A DNA stretch of 64,000 bases from Selenomonadales bacterium (GCA_900769615.1 CAAGHH010000012.1:36788-100787), one strand, 5' to 3'. Positions 17,761-26,657 are shown, counted from the stretch's first letter. Notes: generated by a model from the sequence alone, not told the origin. A program made the numbers and translations.

Positions 17761-18636
17761 TTAATGAATTGCTTTCTTTTTAAAACGACCGCCCACAATA
17801 TCATGTACCGCATTGATGGTAACAAAAGCACTTTCATCTTTTTCCAATACAATTTCCTTTAGTTTATCTACTTCCAAACGGGTAACTACGCAGTAAAGCA
17901 CTTCCTTGCTTTCGCCAGTATAACCGCCCGCACCATGTAAAAGCGTCACTCCGCGTCCCAAACGATCATTAAGTGCTGATGTTATCTCATCATGTTCATT
18001 AGTTACTATCATGACGGCGTAGGATTCATCCAGCCCCTTGATAACGACATCAATCATTTTGGAAATTACAAAGTACGCTACCAATGAATACATTGCCTTG
18101 TCCCAGCCATACAGAAGACCTGCACTCGACAAAATAAATAAATTTATGAACATAACGACTTCGCCGACCGAAAATACAGAGCGCTTATCCATGATGATAG
18201 CGACAATCTCCGTTCCATCTAAGCTGCCACCAGCCCTTATGATTAGCCCTACGCCCAAGCCATCAATGATACCGCCAAAGATAGCCGCCAAAAAAGGATC
18301 ATCAGTTACTGCCGGAATCGGCGTAAAAACTGCTGACCAGGCTGAAAGAAAGCAGATGGCAATGGTAGTCGCAATCGCAAAGTTTTTGCCTATCTGTTTA
18401 TAACCAATATATAAAAACGGAATGTTGAGCAATACTAAAAATATACCTAAGCTCATTCCCGTAATAGAACTCAACATAATTGAAATACCGACTACACCGC
18501 CATCAATGACGTTATTGGGAATCAAAAATATTTCCAAGCCTGCCGCGGCAATAATCGCACCAATAAATATCATCAGATATTTTTTTACATAAAATGAAAC
18601 CGGTCTTTTTTGCACAATTTTTTTCTTTTCTTCCAT
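17761..18636 (-). CDS. YitT-family membrane protein (DUF161/DUF2179)
   Basis: A 291-residue protein with about five N-terminal membrane helices, including the family pattern GLEIFLIPNNVIDGGVVGISIML. A cytoplasmic C-terminal domain (about 215-285) has LGRGVTLLHGAGGYTGE, the DUF2179 signature. The function of YitT proteins is unsettled. ATG 18636 has GGAG 8 bases upstream and is preferred over ATG 18654. It is a single gene. Confidence 0.9.
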   Translation of the reverse strand: MEEKKKIVQKRPVSFYVKKYLMIFIGAIIAAAGLEIFLIPNNVIDGGVVGISIMLSSITGMSLGIFLVLLNIPFLYIGYKQIGKNFAIATTIAICFLSAWSAVFTPIPAVTDDPFLAAIFGGIIDGLGVGLIIRAGGSLDGTEIVAIIMDKRSVFSVGEVVMFINLFILSSAGLLYGWDKAMYSLVAYFVISKMIDVVIKGLDESYAVMIVTNEHDEITSALNDRLGRGVTLLHGAGGYTGESKEVLYCVVTRLEVDKLKEIVLEKDESAFVTINAVHDIVGGRFKKKAIH

Positions 18637-18835
18637 AAAATCCACTCCATTCAATGCTTTTTGCTGGGTTCACTTAAAAATATATCATATATAAATAGAA
18701 AAAACCATGAATGGCTGTTTTTGACTGTTTATGACGTTATTATTTTATAATCTGGTCACGATTATCACTTTAGCCGGCTTTTTGCGGTGATTATTTGCTT
18801 TTTTTTAATTTATTTTACATGTTTTTTATTAATTA

Positions 18836-18855
18836 TGATTGACTTTGATTGAGTT
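18836..18855 (+). promoter_or_regulatory. Tandem FruR-type operator
   Basis: TGATTGACTT and TGATTGAGTT lie head to tail with a 10-base period, covering the -35 element. Direct repeats with one-turn spacing are usual for DeoR-family regulators. The obvious ligand is the FruR-like protein encoded next, giving autorepression relieved by fructose 1-phosphate. Confidence 0.55.
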
Positions 18856-18867
18856 TAGCTGTATTAT
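18839..18867 (+). promoter_or_regulatory. Promoter of the fru operon
   Basis: TTGACT (18839-18844), 17 bases and TATTAT (18862-18867) stand 26 bases before the fruR start. Confidence 0.75.
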
Positions 18868-18892
18868 AAACTTAACAAGGAGGAATCTGTCA

Positions 18893-19648
18893 ATGCTAAC
18901 CGAAGAACGTTATGCTACCATTCTCCGCATACTTGATGAAAAAAAAGCTGTTACCGTATTGGAGCTTACTAATGTTTTAGGTGCTTCAGAGTCAACTATC
19001 CGCCGTGACCTCACCGCCCTGCATAAAAGCGGTCGCCTGTATAAAGTCTATGGCGGAGCAACATCTATTGATAACAACTACAGCACCACGGAAAATGATA
19101 TGCAGACTAAAAAAGAGCTGTACCAAGAAGAAAAAATTGCCATAGCCCGCAAAGCAGCCAGCCTTATCAAACATAATGATTTTGTTTATATTGACGCAGG
19201 TTCAACTACCTTGCACATGATTGATTTTATCAGCGAAAAAAACGCTGTTTTTGTCACTAATGGTTTTCCTCATGCTGCCAAACTAGCGGCTAATGGTTTT
19301 ACCGTTTATATTATTGGCGGAGCTTTAAAATCAACTACCGAAGCCATTGTTGGCACCGAGGCTTTAAACAACTTAAAGATCTATAACTTCACCAAAGGTT
19401 TTTTTGGTACCAATGGTATAAGCACTAAATCAGGTTTTACTACCCCTGATTCAAGTGAAGGCATTATAAAGAGTACAGCGCTTTCCCGTTGTACTCACGC
19501 ATACGTACTAGCTGACCAGTCAAAATTCAATCAGATAGCACCGATTACCTTTGCTAGCATTTCCAGTGCCGTCATCATTACTGGCAGTCTTAGTGATAAA
19601 AAATATCGCGATTATACTACTGTTATCGAAGGAGAGGTTAATTTATGA
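18893..19648 (+). CDS. fruR: DeoR-family repressor of the fructose operon
   Basis: A 251-residue regulator with an N-terminal helix-turn-helix (ERYATILRILDEKKAVTVLEL, then ASESTIRRDLTALHKSG) and a DeoR sensor domain with DAGSTTLHMIDF and GAL near the middle. The start ATG 18893 has AAGGAGG 8 bases upstream. Its stop overlaps fruK by four bases (ATGA). Its place at the head of fruK-fruA makes fructose 1-phosphate the likely effector (inference). Confidence 0.92.
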   Translation: MLTEERYATILRILDEKKAVTVLELTNVLGASESTIRRDLTALHKSGRLYKVYGGATSIDNNYSTTENDMQTKKELYQEEKIAIARKAASLIKHNDFVYIDAGSTTLHMIDFISEKNAVFVTNGFPHAAKLAANGFTVYIIGGALKSTTEAIVGTEALNNLKIYNFTKGFFGTNGISTKSGFTTPDSSEGIIKSTALSRCTHAYVLADQSKFNQIAPITFASISSAVIITGSLSDKKYRDYTTVIEGEVNL

Positions 19649-20553
19649 TTTATACCGTAACTTTCAATCCATCACTTGATTACATCGTCAGGATGGACAG
19701 CTTCGCAACTGGCGAAATAAATCGGGTGAATTACGAGCAGGTGCTTGCCGGCGGCAAGGGCATAAATGTTTCTATCGTATTAAAAAATCTTGGTCAGAAT
19801 AATACTGCCTTAGGTTTTTTAGCCGGCTTTACCGGTGAAGAAATAAAACGCCAATTACATGAATTTGGCGTTACTAATGATTTTGTCCAGCTAAATCAAG
19901 GCTTTTCCCGTATCAATGTCAAAGCCAAGGCCGAAAATGAAACCGAAATCAATGGTCAGGGACCAGACATCGACGAAGCTAAACTTGAGGAGCTATTTAC
20001 TAAGCTAGACCAATTGCAGGCTGATGACACCTTGGTACTAGCTGGTTCCATACCCAAGACGCTGCCTGATGATATTTATCAGCAAATAATGACCAGACTT
20101 AATGGCAAAGGTATTCGCATCATTGTCGATGCTGAAAAAAAACTGCTGCTTAATGTCCTTCAATATCATCCATTCCTTATTAAACCTAATAACCATGAGC
20201 TTGGTGATATGTTTGGCGTGACGTTGACAACTGATGCTGAAATCATCGAATATGCTAAAAAATTACAAGCTAAAGGTGCTCAAAATGTCCTTATCTCGAT
20301 GGCTGGCGATGGCGCTATACTGCTGACAACTGATGGCACTACCTATAAATGCCCAGCACCCAAAGGCAAATTAGTAAATTCAGTCGGTGCTGGCGATTCA
20401 ATGGTAGCTGGTTTTATCACTGGTTTTAATGAATCTGCTGGTGACTTTAAAACAGCCTTTCACATGGGAGTTGCTACTGGCTCAGCTTCTGCTTTCAGTG
20501 ATAATCTTGCAACCCGCCCCGAAGTCGAGGCTCTATTAAAAACGATTGCCTAA
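19645..20553 (+). CDS. fruK: 1-phosphofructokinase
   Basis: PfkB-family kinase (302 residues) that turns fructose 1-phosphate into fructose 1,6-bisphosphate. It begins MIYTVTFNPSLDYIVRM, has the sugar-site GGKGINVSIVLKNLG, and the C-terminal signature NSVGAGDSMVAGFI with the catalytic aspartate. The gene overlaps fruR by four bases and lies 40 bases before fruA. Confidence 0.96.
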   Translation: MIYTVTFNPSLDYIVRMDSFATGEINRVNYEQVLAGGKGINVSIVLKNLGQNNTALGFLAGFTGEEIKRQLHEFGVTNDFVQLNQGFSRINVKAKAENETEINGQGPDIDEAKLEELFTKLDQLQADDTLVLAGSIPKTLPDDIYQQIMTRLNGKGIRIIVDAEKKLLLNVLQYHPFLIKPNNHELGDMFGVTLTTDAEIIEYAKKLQAKGAQNVLISMAGDGAILLTTDGTTYKCPAPKGKLVNSVGAGDSMVAGFITGFNESAGDFKTAFHMGVATGSASAFSDNLATRPEVEALLKTIA

Positions 20554-20593
20554 TAAAATTAAAATAATATTATTGTTAAAGGAGCGATAATTT

Positions 20594-22489
20594 ATGCGTA
20601 TCACCGACTTACTTAAGCGCGATAGTATTGCGCTTAATACTACCCCAGCTGACAAGGAGGCTGCTATCCGCAAGTTAGCTGACCTCATGGACGCTGGTGG
20701 CAACCTAAAAGACAAAGAACAGTATTTGCAGGATGTATTTACCCGTGAAGCCTCTGGTACCACAGGGCTTGGCGATGGTATTGCTACGCCCCATGCTAAA
20801 AGCGCTGGCGTAGCTAAAGCAGGTCTAGCGGCTATGACTGTGCCTAGCGGTATGGATTTTGCTGCTATGGATGGCAATCCCAGCCGGCTGTTCTTCATGA
20901 TTGCGGCTCCGGATTCAGCTAATGACGAACATCTTGCTATCCTGTCTAAATTAGCTACCATGATTATGGATCCTGACTTTAAAGAAGCCTTAATCGCAAC
21001 TAAAAACAAAGATGAATTCTTAAAACTAATTGATTTAAAAGAGGATGGTAACTTTACCGCTGAAACTAACGTCAGCGATGTTCAGCCTAGCAGTGACCAT
21101 ATTCAAATTTTAGCCGTTACTGCTTGTCCTACTGGTATCGCTCATACTTTCATGGCTGCGGAAAGCCTGGAACAGCATGCTAAAAAACGCGGTATATCAA
21201 TAAAAGTTGAGACCAATGGCTCCGGTGGTGCCAAAAATGTACTTACCGCTGAGGAAATTGCCGCTGCTGATGCTATCATCGTCGCTGCTGACAAAAACGT
21301 AGCTATGTCACGCTTTACCGGCAAAAAAGTGCTCATCACTAAAGTTGCTGACGGTATTAATAAAGCTGATGAACTCCTCACTAAAGCCCTTAGTGGTGAA
21401 GTTCCAACCTATTATGCTAAGAACAGTGACGCCGATACACCTGAAGGCGCTGCCAGCACTGCTGGCGAAAGCCTTGGCCGGCAAATTTACAAGCACTTGA
21501 TGAATGGCGTCAGCCATATGCTGCCATTCGTTGTTGGCGGCGGTATTCTTATCGCCTTAGCTTTCCTGTTCGATGATTATTCCATTGATCCGAAAAATTT
21601 TGGTTCCAACACGCCATTAGCTAAATTCTTCAAGGATATCGGTGGTACTGCCTTTGGCTTTATGCTGCCAATTCTCTCAGGCTTTATTGCTATGTCGATG
21701 GCTGACCGCCCTGGTCTAGCCGTAGGTTTTGTTGGCGGTGCTTTAGCTGGTACGACTGGTTCCGGCTTCCTTGGTGCCTTGGTTGCTGGTTTTGTCAGCG
21801 GTTATACGGTAAATCTCTTAAAGAAACTTTTCAACTGTTTGCCAAATTCCCTTGATGGCGTAAAACCAGTGCTTTTATATCCATTCTTTGGTATCTTAAT
21901 CATTGGCTTTATCAGCATGTTTATCATCGCCCCGCCAGTAAGCTCCATCAACACTTGGATGGTCGATACGCTTAAAAACATGGATCCTAATGCCCGTATT
22001 TTCCTTGGTATTATGATGGGCGGCATGATGGCTATTGATATGGGCGGTCCTATCAATAAAGCTGCTTACGTTACTGGTACTGGTCTTTTAGCCTCTGGCG
22101 AATTCCACGTTATGGCAGCCGTTATGGCTGGTGGTATGGTACCACCACTTGCAATTGCCCTTTGTACGACGCTCTTTAAAAACCGCTTTACTGAAAGCGA
22201 ACGCAAGGCTGGCATAACCAACTATGTAATGGGTCTTTCCTTTATTACTGAAGGTGCTATTCCGTTCGCTGCTAGTGATCCGTTGCGGGTTATCCCTGCT
22301 ATGGTTGCCGGTTCAGCTACCGCTGGTGCCCTTTCCATGGCCTTCGATTGCACGCTCAGAGCTCCCCATGGTGGTATCTTCGTAGTACCAACTATCGGCA
22401 ATCCTATCATGTATCTAGCCGCTATTTTTATTGGCGCACTGATTGGCTGCGCTGTACTTTCAGTACTCAAGAAGCCACTCGCAAAATAA
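20594..22489 (+). CDS. fruA: Fructose PTS permease, IIA-IIB-IIC
   Basis: Single-chain fructose permease of 631 residues that produces fructose 1-phosphate. The IIA domain carries the phosphorylated His67 in GIATPHAKS. The IIB domain carries Cys178 in AVTACPTGIAHT. The IIC membrane domain (about 285-625) has some nine helices and SFITEGAIPFAASDP. The AAAGGAG site is 8 bases before the ATG. It ends the fruRKA operon with a terminator right after. Confidence 0.96.
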   Translation: MRITDLLKRDSIALNTTPADKEAAIRKLADLMDAGGNLKDKEQYLQDVFTREASGTTGLGDGIATPHAKSAGVAKAGLAAMTVPSGMDFAAMDGNPSRLFFMIAAPDSANDEHLAILSKLATMIMDPDFKEALIATKNKDEFLKLIDLKEDGNFTAETNVSDVQPSSDHIQILAVTACPTGIAHTFMAAESLEQHAKKRGISIKVETNGSGGAKNVLTAEEIAAADAIIVAADKNVAMSRFTGKKVLITKVADGINKADELLTKALSGEVPTYYAKNSDADTPEGAASTAGESLGRQIYKHLMNGVSHMLPFVVGGGILIALAFLFDDYSIDPKNFGSNTPLAKFFKDIGGTAFGFMLPILSGFIAMSMADRPGLAVGFVGGALAGTTGSGFLGALVAGFVSGYTVNLLKKLFNCLPNSLDGVKPVLLYPFFGILIIGFISMFIIAPPVSSINTWMVDTLKNMDPNARIFLGIMMGGMMAIDMGGPINKAAYVTGTGLLASGEFHVMAAVMAGGMVPPLAIALCTTLFKNRFTESERKAGITNYVMGLSFITEGAIPFAASDPLRVIPAMVAGSATAGALSMAFDCTLRAPHGGIFVVPTIGNPIMYLAAIFIGALIGCAVLSVLKKPLAK

Positions 22490-22503
22490 AATATCGTTAA
22501 ATT

Positions 22504-22540
22504 CAAAAACTGCCGCTAGCTGATAAGCGGCAGTTTTTTC
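22504..22540 (+). terminator. Terminator of the fru operon
   Basis: AAACTGCCGCT pairs with AGCGGCAGTTT around a short loop and is followed by TTTTTTC, 15 bases past the fruA stop. Confidence 0.9.
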
Positions 22541-22543
22541 ACT

Positions 22544-22575
22544 AAAAAAGCTGCTATCCTCACGGCATAGCAGCT
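22544..22575 (-). terminator. Terminator of the small membrane protein gene
   Basis: On the minus strand AGCTGCTAT pairs with ATAGCAGCT and is followed by TTTTTTAG. It lies 36 bases beyond the stop of the ORF at 22612 and backs the fru terminator. Confidence 0.85.
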
Positions 22576-22611
22576 CTCATTATAATATTCATTTTAACGT
22601 TCTTACCTCAA

Positions 22612-22797
22612 TCAAAGCAACGTTCTAGCCATCTTATAACCATGCTGAACATTCATGCCAAAATCATTATCAGCAATGTCATTTATATAAAGCATCATGT
22701 CATTTTTTTCAGCTTTTTCAGCCTTATACAAACCAGCTCCTAAAAGTACTAAATAAGCAGCAGTCATAACCACGATAGCAATTTCTAAACCTAACAT
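22612..22797 (-). CDS. Small single-pass membrane protein
   Basis: A 61-residue protein starting MLGLEIAIVVMTAAYLVLLGAGLY, one strong membrane helix (about 4-24). A charged segment (KAEKAEKND) and a soluble tail follow. ATG 22797 has GGAG 8 bases upstream; the GTG three codons earlier is too close to that site. It has its own terminator, which supports a real transcribed gene. I do not recognise the family. Confidence 0.6.
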   Translation of the reverse strand: MLGLEIAIVVMTAAYLVLLGAGLYKAEKAEKNDMMLYINDIADNDFGMNVQHGYKMARTLL

Positions 22798-23055
22798 CTC
22801 AATCACTCCAAATTATTTTATAATAAAAAAACTTTATGGTTATATAATAGCTACTTTACATATTATTGTCAACATGTTTTTATAAAAAATTTTTTTGTAA
22901 CGTCATGTATACAATACACGCTGTTTTTTGCTAACTTTGTCCTTGTGTGATGTATTCATTGTTTCATCAGCTTTTTTATTATTAGTTTCGGTTATCATCA
23001 AATTGTAGCTGATTTTTTTACAAATCGACCACGTATTATTAGCTTATTTAATAAC

Positions 23056-23095
23056 AAAAAAAGCTTGCTATAAGTCAATGCTATAGCAAGCTTTT
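23056..23095. terminator. Terminator after the cytidine deaminase-like gene
   Basis: AAAAAGCTTGCTATA pairs with TATAGCAAGCTTTTT around a 9-base loop. Runs of A and T on both sides let it work in both directions. It lies 10 bases past the minus-strand stop at 23105. The rest of the AT-rich gap (22798-23055) shows nothing clear. Confidence 0.85.
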
Positions 23096-23104
23096 TGCTG
23101 TTTT

Positions 23105-23521
23105 TTAACCAATATCAGACGATGAATTATCAATAGGTTCTCGATAATATGGCATAAGCTCCTTTAATGTCGTGCGCTTGATATTGCCATGCATGTCAGC
23201 CATAATAATTTCGGGAACATTAAACTCAGCTAACAGCTGCAACGAAGCGCCATTAGGTACAAACGGGCGCTCCATATCAGCAATTAAAACAATCGCATCA
23301 AATTCCCGTTTGCCATCAGCGACCGCCCGATACATAGCTACTTCTTCAGCCATCACTGTTAATTTTGGCACAGCATTTTCAATATTACAGCCAGTGTAAA
23401 ATGTACCATCACTAGCTAAAACACAGGCACCAATACCAACATGACTGTATGGTATATACGCATTATCTATTGCCCGCATCGCTGACCGTACCATCACATC
23501 AATTATTTCTTCATTTATCAT
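23105..23521 (-). CDS. Cytidine deaminase homologue without the zinc site (probable pseudoenzyme)
   Basis: A 138-residue protein that follows the CDD family along its whole length: AYIPYSHVGIGACVLASDGTFYTG, CNIENA, and LQLLAEF. But the zinc ligands are gone. In the TVCAER motif the cysteine is Met57 and the partner arginine is Glu60, while catalytic Glu59 remains. In the PCGxC motif the two cysteines are Asn90 and Ser93. The reading frame is intact, with a fair ribosome site (AGGGG, 10 bases) and a terminator. It probably no longer deaminates cytidine and may bind a nucleoside or act as a regulator (inference). Confidence 0.85.
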   Translation of the reverse strand: MINEEIIDVMVRSAMRAIDNAYIPYSHVGIGACVLASDGTFYTGCNIENAVPKLTVMAEEVAMYRAVADGKREFDAIVLIADMERPFVPNGASLQLLAEFNVPEIIMADMHGNIKRTTLKELMPYYREPIDNSSSDIG

Positions 23522-23608
23522 AAAATTTCAGCCCCTTTTTTACCACTATTTCAACACCTAACATGGATAATGTATATATTCCCTGCTGACGGTCAAAATC
23601 CCTGTTTC

Positions 23609-24283
23609 TCAAACAATATCAACACTAATTACACCATCAATTTGGCGTATTGCTTCTATTATTACCATAATTTTAAGACCACGGCGATTATAAACATCAA
23701 GATCAATATAAAGCGATCTTGCCTCCGCTGCTACCTCATCCTCATCAGCCTTGACCTTTATGCCATGAATTGTTAACTGCAAATCCTCAAGACAACTGCT
23801 TATACTCATCAGCTGACCAGCTTTGTCGAGCGTATGGATAGTAAGACCTATCCGCTTTTCATGATCCACCCAATTATCGAGCCTGGATAACGCTCCAAGC
23901 GTAACAAAAACCAACGCCGTAGTAATAAATGCTCCCGAATAAAAACCGCCACCAACGGCTAACCCGACCCCAGCTACTACCCATAAACAAGCTGCCGTTG
24001 TCAATCCCGTTACCGTTAGCCCTTCTTTCATAATTGCCCCAGCACCTAAAAAACCGATGCCACTTACTACCTGAGCCGCTAATCTTGCTGGATCAGCATT
24101 AGTTTTGCCTTCAACATGCTGATATATCTCCTGCGATAATATCATTATCAGACAGGCACCTAAACACACAAGCACATTGGTCCGCAAACCAGCTGATTTT
24201 CGTCGTGACTGTCTTTCATAACCAATAATACCGCCAAATACACACGCCAAAACCAGTCGCAGTAACAACTCCCATTCTGACAT
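23609..24283 (-). CDS. MgtC/SapB-family membrane protein
   Basis: A 224-residue protein with four to five membrane helices and the family signature LRLVLACVFGGIIGYERQSRRKSAGLRTNVLVCLG split over the first two. A soluble ACT-like C-terminal domain covers about 140-224. MgtC proteins modulate magnesium or P-type ATPase function, but the exact role of this one is open. AGGAG lies 8 bases before ATG 24283. Upstream is the DnaA-box-rich interval. Confidence 0.92.
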   Translation of the reverse strand: MSEWELLLRLVLACVFGGIIGYERQSRRKSAGLRTNVLVCLGACLIMILSQEIYQHVEGKTNADPARLAAQVVSGIGFLGAGAIMKEGLTVTGLTTAACLWVVAGVGLAVGGGFYSGAFITTALVFVTLGALSRLDNWVDHEKRIGLTIHTLDKAGQLMSISSCLEDLQLTIHGIKVKADEDEVAAEARSLYIDLDVYNRRGLKIMVIIEAIRQIDGVISVDIV

Positions 24284-24316
24284 TCATATTTCTCCTACTC
24301 TTAGCTTATTTTTGTT

Positions 24317-24548
24317 TTATCCACAAAACAATCCACACTTGTGGATATCTTTTATTTTAACATAGTTTTTTTCATTTTCCTACTATAATATATACATGAT
24401 TATGTGTATATTGTTCTTAAATTTTTCACAATTTCTGTGGATAATGTGGATAAATCCGTGGATAACCCCATATATTCGATGCTTTTTTATCTACATTCTA
24501 TATTTAGTAGCTTTATCCACTAAAATTGTGCCCCAATAATGTGGATAA
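24317..24548. promoter_or_regulatory. DnaA-box cluster in a gene-free interval
   Basis: Four perfect TTATCCACA boxes occur at 24317-24325 (plus), 24436-24444, 24445-24453 and 24540-24548 (minus). One-mismatch boxes occur at 24340-24348, 24457-24465, 24487-24495 and 24513-24521. Two minus boxes touch end to end and a third follows three bases later. The AT-rich gap between mgtC and the CYTH gene contains no ORF. The density equals that beside dnaA, 27 kb away. It may titrate or reload DnaA (datA/DARS-like) or be an accessory origin element. This is inference from box density. Confidence 0.75.
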
Positions 24549-24575
24549 CTTTAGCAATAAAACAATGTTTACATT

Positions 24576-25043
24576 TTAGCATTTTTTCCACTGAGAAAAT
24601 GGATTTTTTATTAAGTTAGAATTAAAGAACCGTTTATCAGCTGATACCTCATCACCTAACCATTGTGGTTTAACAAAATTTGCCTCAATATCAGACAGTT
24701 CTATCTCAGCTACAATAAGACCAGCGTTGGCACCAGCAAAAACATCCACCTCCCAATTGCAGCCAGCAATTTCTTCGATATAACGCGTTTTAGTTATAAT
24801 CGGCTGCAAGCATAGCTTTAGCATAGTCTCCGCATCAGATAATGGTATTTCATATTCAAATTCTTGGCGCAAAATCCCCTGATTTTTACCTTTAACCGTA
24901 ATATACCCCTTGTCACCTCTAATCCTTATCCTGACCGTTCTATCAGGATCGGTACTTAAATAACCTTGTGCAATCCGGCTGCCAGCACTTTTAGGCTTCC
25001 AATTTTCCTTTACTAAAAATTTACGTTCTATCTCTTTTGCCAC
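24576..25043 (-). CDS. CYTH-domain protein (triphosphate tunnel enzyme)
   Basis: A 155-residue protein with the N-terminal ExExK signature EIERKFLV and the rows of charged residues that line the tunnel (TVRIRIRGDKGYITVKGK, then REFEYEIPL). Family members are usually inorganic triphosphatases or thiamine-triphosphatases. I chose GTG 25043 because AAGGG stands 9 bases before it and the ATG at 25052 abuts that site. Confidence 0.88.
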   Translation of the reverse strand: MAKEIERKFLVKENWKPKSAGSRIAQGYLSTDPDRTVRIRIRGDKGYITVKGKNQGILRQEFEYEIPLSDAETMLKLCLQPIITKTRYIEEIAGCNWEVDVFAGANAGLIVAEIELSDIEANFVKPQWLGDEVSADKRFFNSNLIKNPFSQWKKC

Positions 25044-25172
25044 TAATATCATCCCTTCATTACTTTTTTACTATTTTAACATTTATACCAACTTTTTTCA
25101 TAATCTGGTTCTACACTATATTAACCTTACAGTTATTTTCCCCAAGAGCCCTCGACAAAACAATATGCTCAC

Positions 25173-25202
25173 TTGGCAAATCTTAAGCGTTAGCGTTATA
25201 AT
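25173..25202 (+). promoter_or_regulatory. Promoter of the LCP gene
   Basis: TTGGCA (25173-25178), an 18-base spacer and TATAAT (25197-25202) stand 57 bases before the TTG start at 25260. Confidence 0.65.
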
Positions 25203-25259
25203 ATTTATGTATGCACAATTTTAGGTTATTAACTTTTATGACAAAAGAAGGTATGATTT

Positions 25260-26504
25260 TTGCAAAATTCCAGAATTCCGCCTCGCAGACCACGACGCAA
25301 ACGCCATATATGGCCGTGGGTGCTTTTATTTTTCTGCTTTGTCGCTGCAGCTATTGGCGGTGCTTTATTTGCTTCCTCCAGTTTGCTTGACCGTCCTTTA
25401 GAAAAAGCCATTGATGACGGCATGCTGACGGCTAAAGACAAATCTACCATTATGATAATGGGCGTTGATGAACGCGATGATGACGTTGGACGCAGTGATA
25501 CTTTGATGGTGGCGGCTATCGATCCGAAAAAGAATCAAGCCTCGCTGTTATCCGTACCGCGTGATACCCGAGTCAAAATAAAAGGACACGGCTTTGATAA
25601 AATAAATGCTGCCTATGCCTATGGTCATGAGCAGCTGTCCCAGGATACTATTGAACACCTCCTTGGCATAAAAATCGACCATTATATCATCATTAATACC
25701 AAATCTTTTAAAAAGATAATTGATGCCATTGGCGGTATCGATATAGATGTTCCCAAACGTATGCATTATGAAGATCCTTGGGATGATGATGGCGGTCTCG
25801 TTATTGATTTCAAACCTGGCAAACAGCACATGGATGGTGCCAAAGCTATAACCTATGTCCGCTATCGTGATGAAGAAGGCGATATTGGCCGCATAAAACG
25901 CCAGCAAGCCTTTGTCCAAGCCTGCCTTGATAAATTGGTTTCACCCGCTATCATTCCCCAACTGCCAACCGTTATCCGTGAGGTTATGTCATCAATCAAA
26001 ACTGACCTTTCCTTCCGTCAGCTGCTAGAGTTTGCTGGCACCCTGAAAGAAGCTAAGCACAACGGACTAAAAACCGATATGGTACCAGGCCGCCCGCTTT
26101 ATATTGATGGTATAAGCTATTGGATTCCTGATTTGAGCAAACTTCGCTCGACTTTGGCTAATACTTTAGGTATTACCTTAAATTCAAAATATCGCTCACG
26201 CATGGAAGAAGATATCCAAGAATATGAGCGTTCGATTCCAGCTGATGCCAAGGAAGTTCCAGCTAGCGATACTTCCATTGGCCGTATGACTAATAGCTCT
26301 GACAGCCGCTCTGACAGCCAACAAAAACAAAGCTCCAGCAAACGGCGCAGTGAACTAAAAAATACTAATGAAACGGAGCGCACCCGCAGCAATGATTCAG
26401 CTAGTGATACTAAAACTGAACCAATAGCTGACCCCGTAACTGATAACCGTGGTTCGGAGGCGGCTCCGCCCACCCAAAATTCCACTGCTGGCAAGTCCCG
26501 GTAA
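25260..26504 (+). CDS. LytR-CpsA-Psr (LCP) family cell-wall glycopolymer transferase
   Basis: A 414-residue membrane-anchored protein. LCP enzymes transfer lipid-linked polymers to peptidoglycan outside the membrane. There is a basic N-terminus, one membrane helix (about 18-40) and the LCP domain with DRSDT-like GRSDTLMVAAID, SVPRDTRV, DKINAAYAYG and YVRYRDEEGDIGRIKRQQ. The C-terminal 90 residues are a Ser/Asp/Lys-rich tail, probably disordered. The start is TTG 25260, with AAGG 8 bases upstream; there is no in-frame ATG nearby. It is a single-gene unit with a terminator. Confidence 0.92.
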   Translation: MQNSRIPPRRPRRKRHIWPWVLLFFCFVAAAIGGALFASSSLLDRPLEKAIDDGMLTAKDKSTIMIMGVDERDDDVGRSDTLMVAAIDPKKNQASLLSVPRDTRVKIKGHGFDKINAAYAYGHEQLSQDTIEHLLGIKIDHYIIINTKSFKKIIDAIGGIDIDVPKRMHYEDPWDDDGGLVIDFKPGKQHMDGAKAITYVRYRDEEGDIGRIKRQQAFVQACLDKLVSPAIIPQLPTVIREVMSSIKTDLSFRQLLEFAGTLKEAKHNGLKTDMVPGRPLYIDGISYWIPDLSKLRSTLANTLGITLNSKYRSRMEEDIQEYERSIPADAKEVPASDTSIGRMTNSSDSRSDSQQKQSSSKRRSELKNTNETERTRSNDSASDTKTEPIADPVTDNRGSEAAPPTQNSTAGKSR

Positions 26505-26517
26505 AGAATTAAATTAA

Positions 26518-26568
26518 GCAGGTCTGACTATTACATTATTCAGTAGTCAGACCTGCACTTTTATTTTA
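26518..26568 (+). terminator. Terminator after the LCP gene
   Basis: GCAGGTCTGACTA pairs perfectly with TAGTCAGACCTGC around a 13-base loop and is followed by ACTTTTATTTT. Confidence 0.88.
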
Positions 26569-26657
26569 AAATATATTTTATTTATACATATCACGAAAAA
26601 ACCGCCAAAACCTGCTTTTTAATACAATTTGGTTATCAAATTATCGTTATTTAATAT

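Noticed and set aside
26117..26494. 125-residue minus-strand ORF over the LCP tail
   Set aside because: It is the complement of the Ser/Asp-rich tail and has no independent signals.
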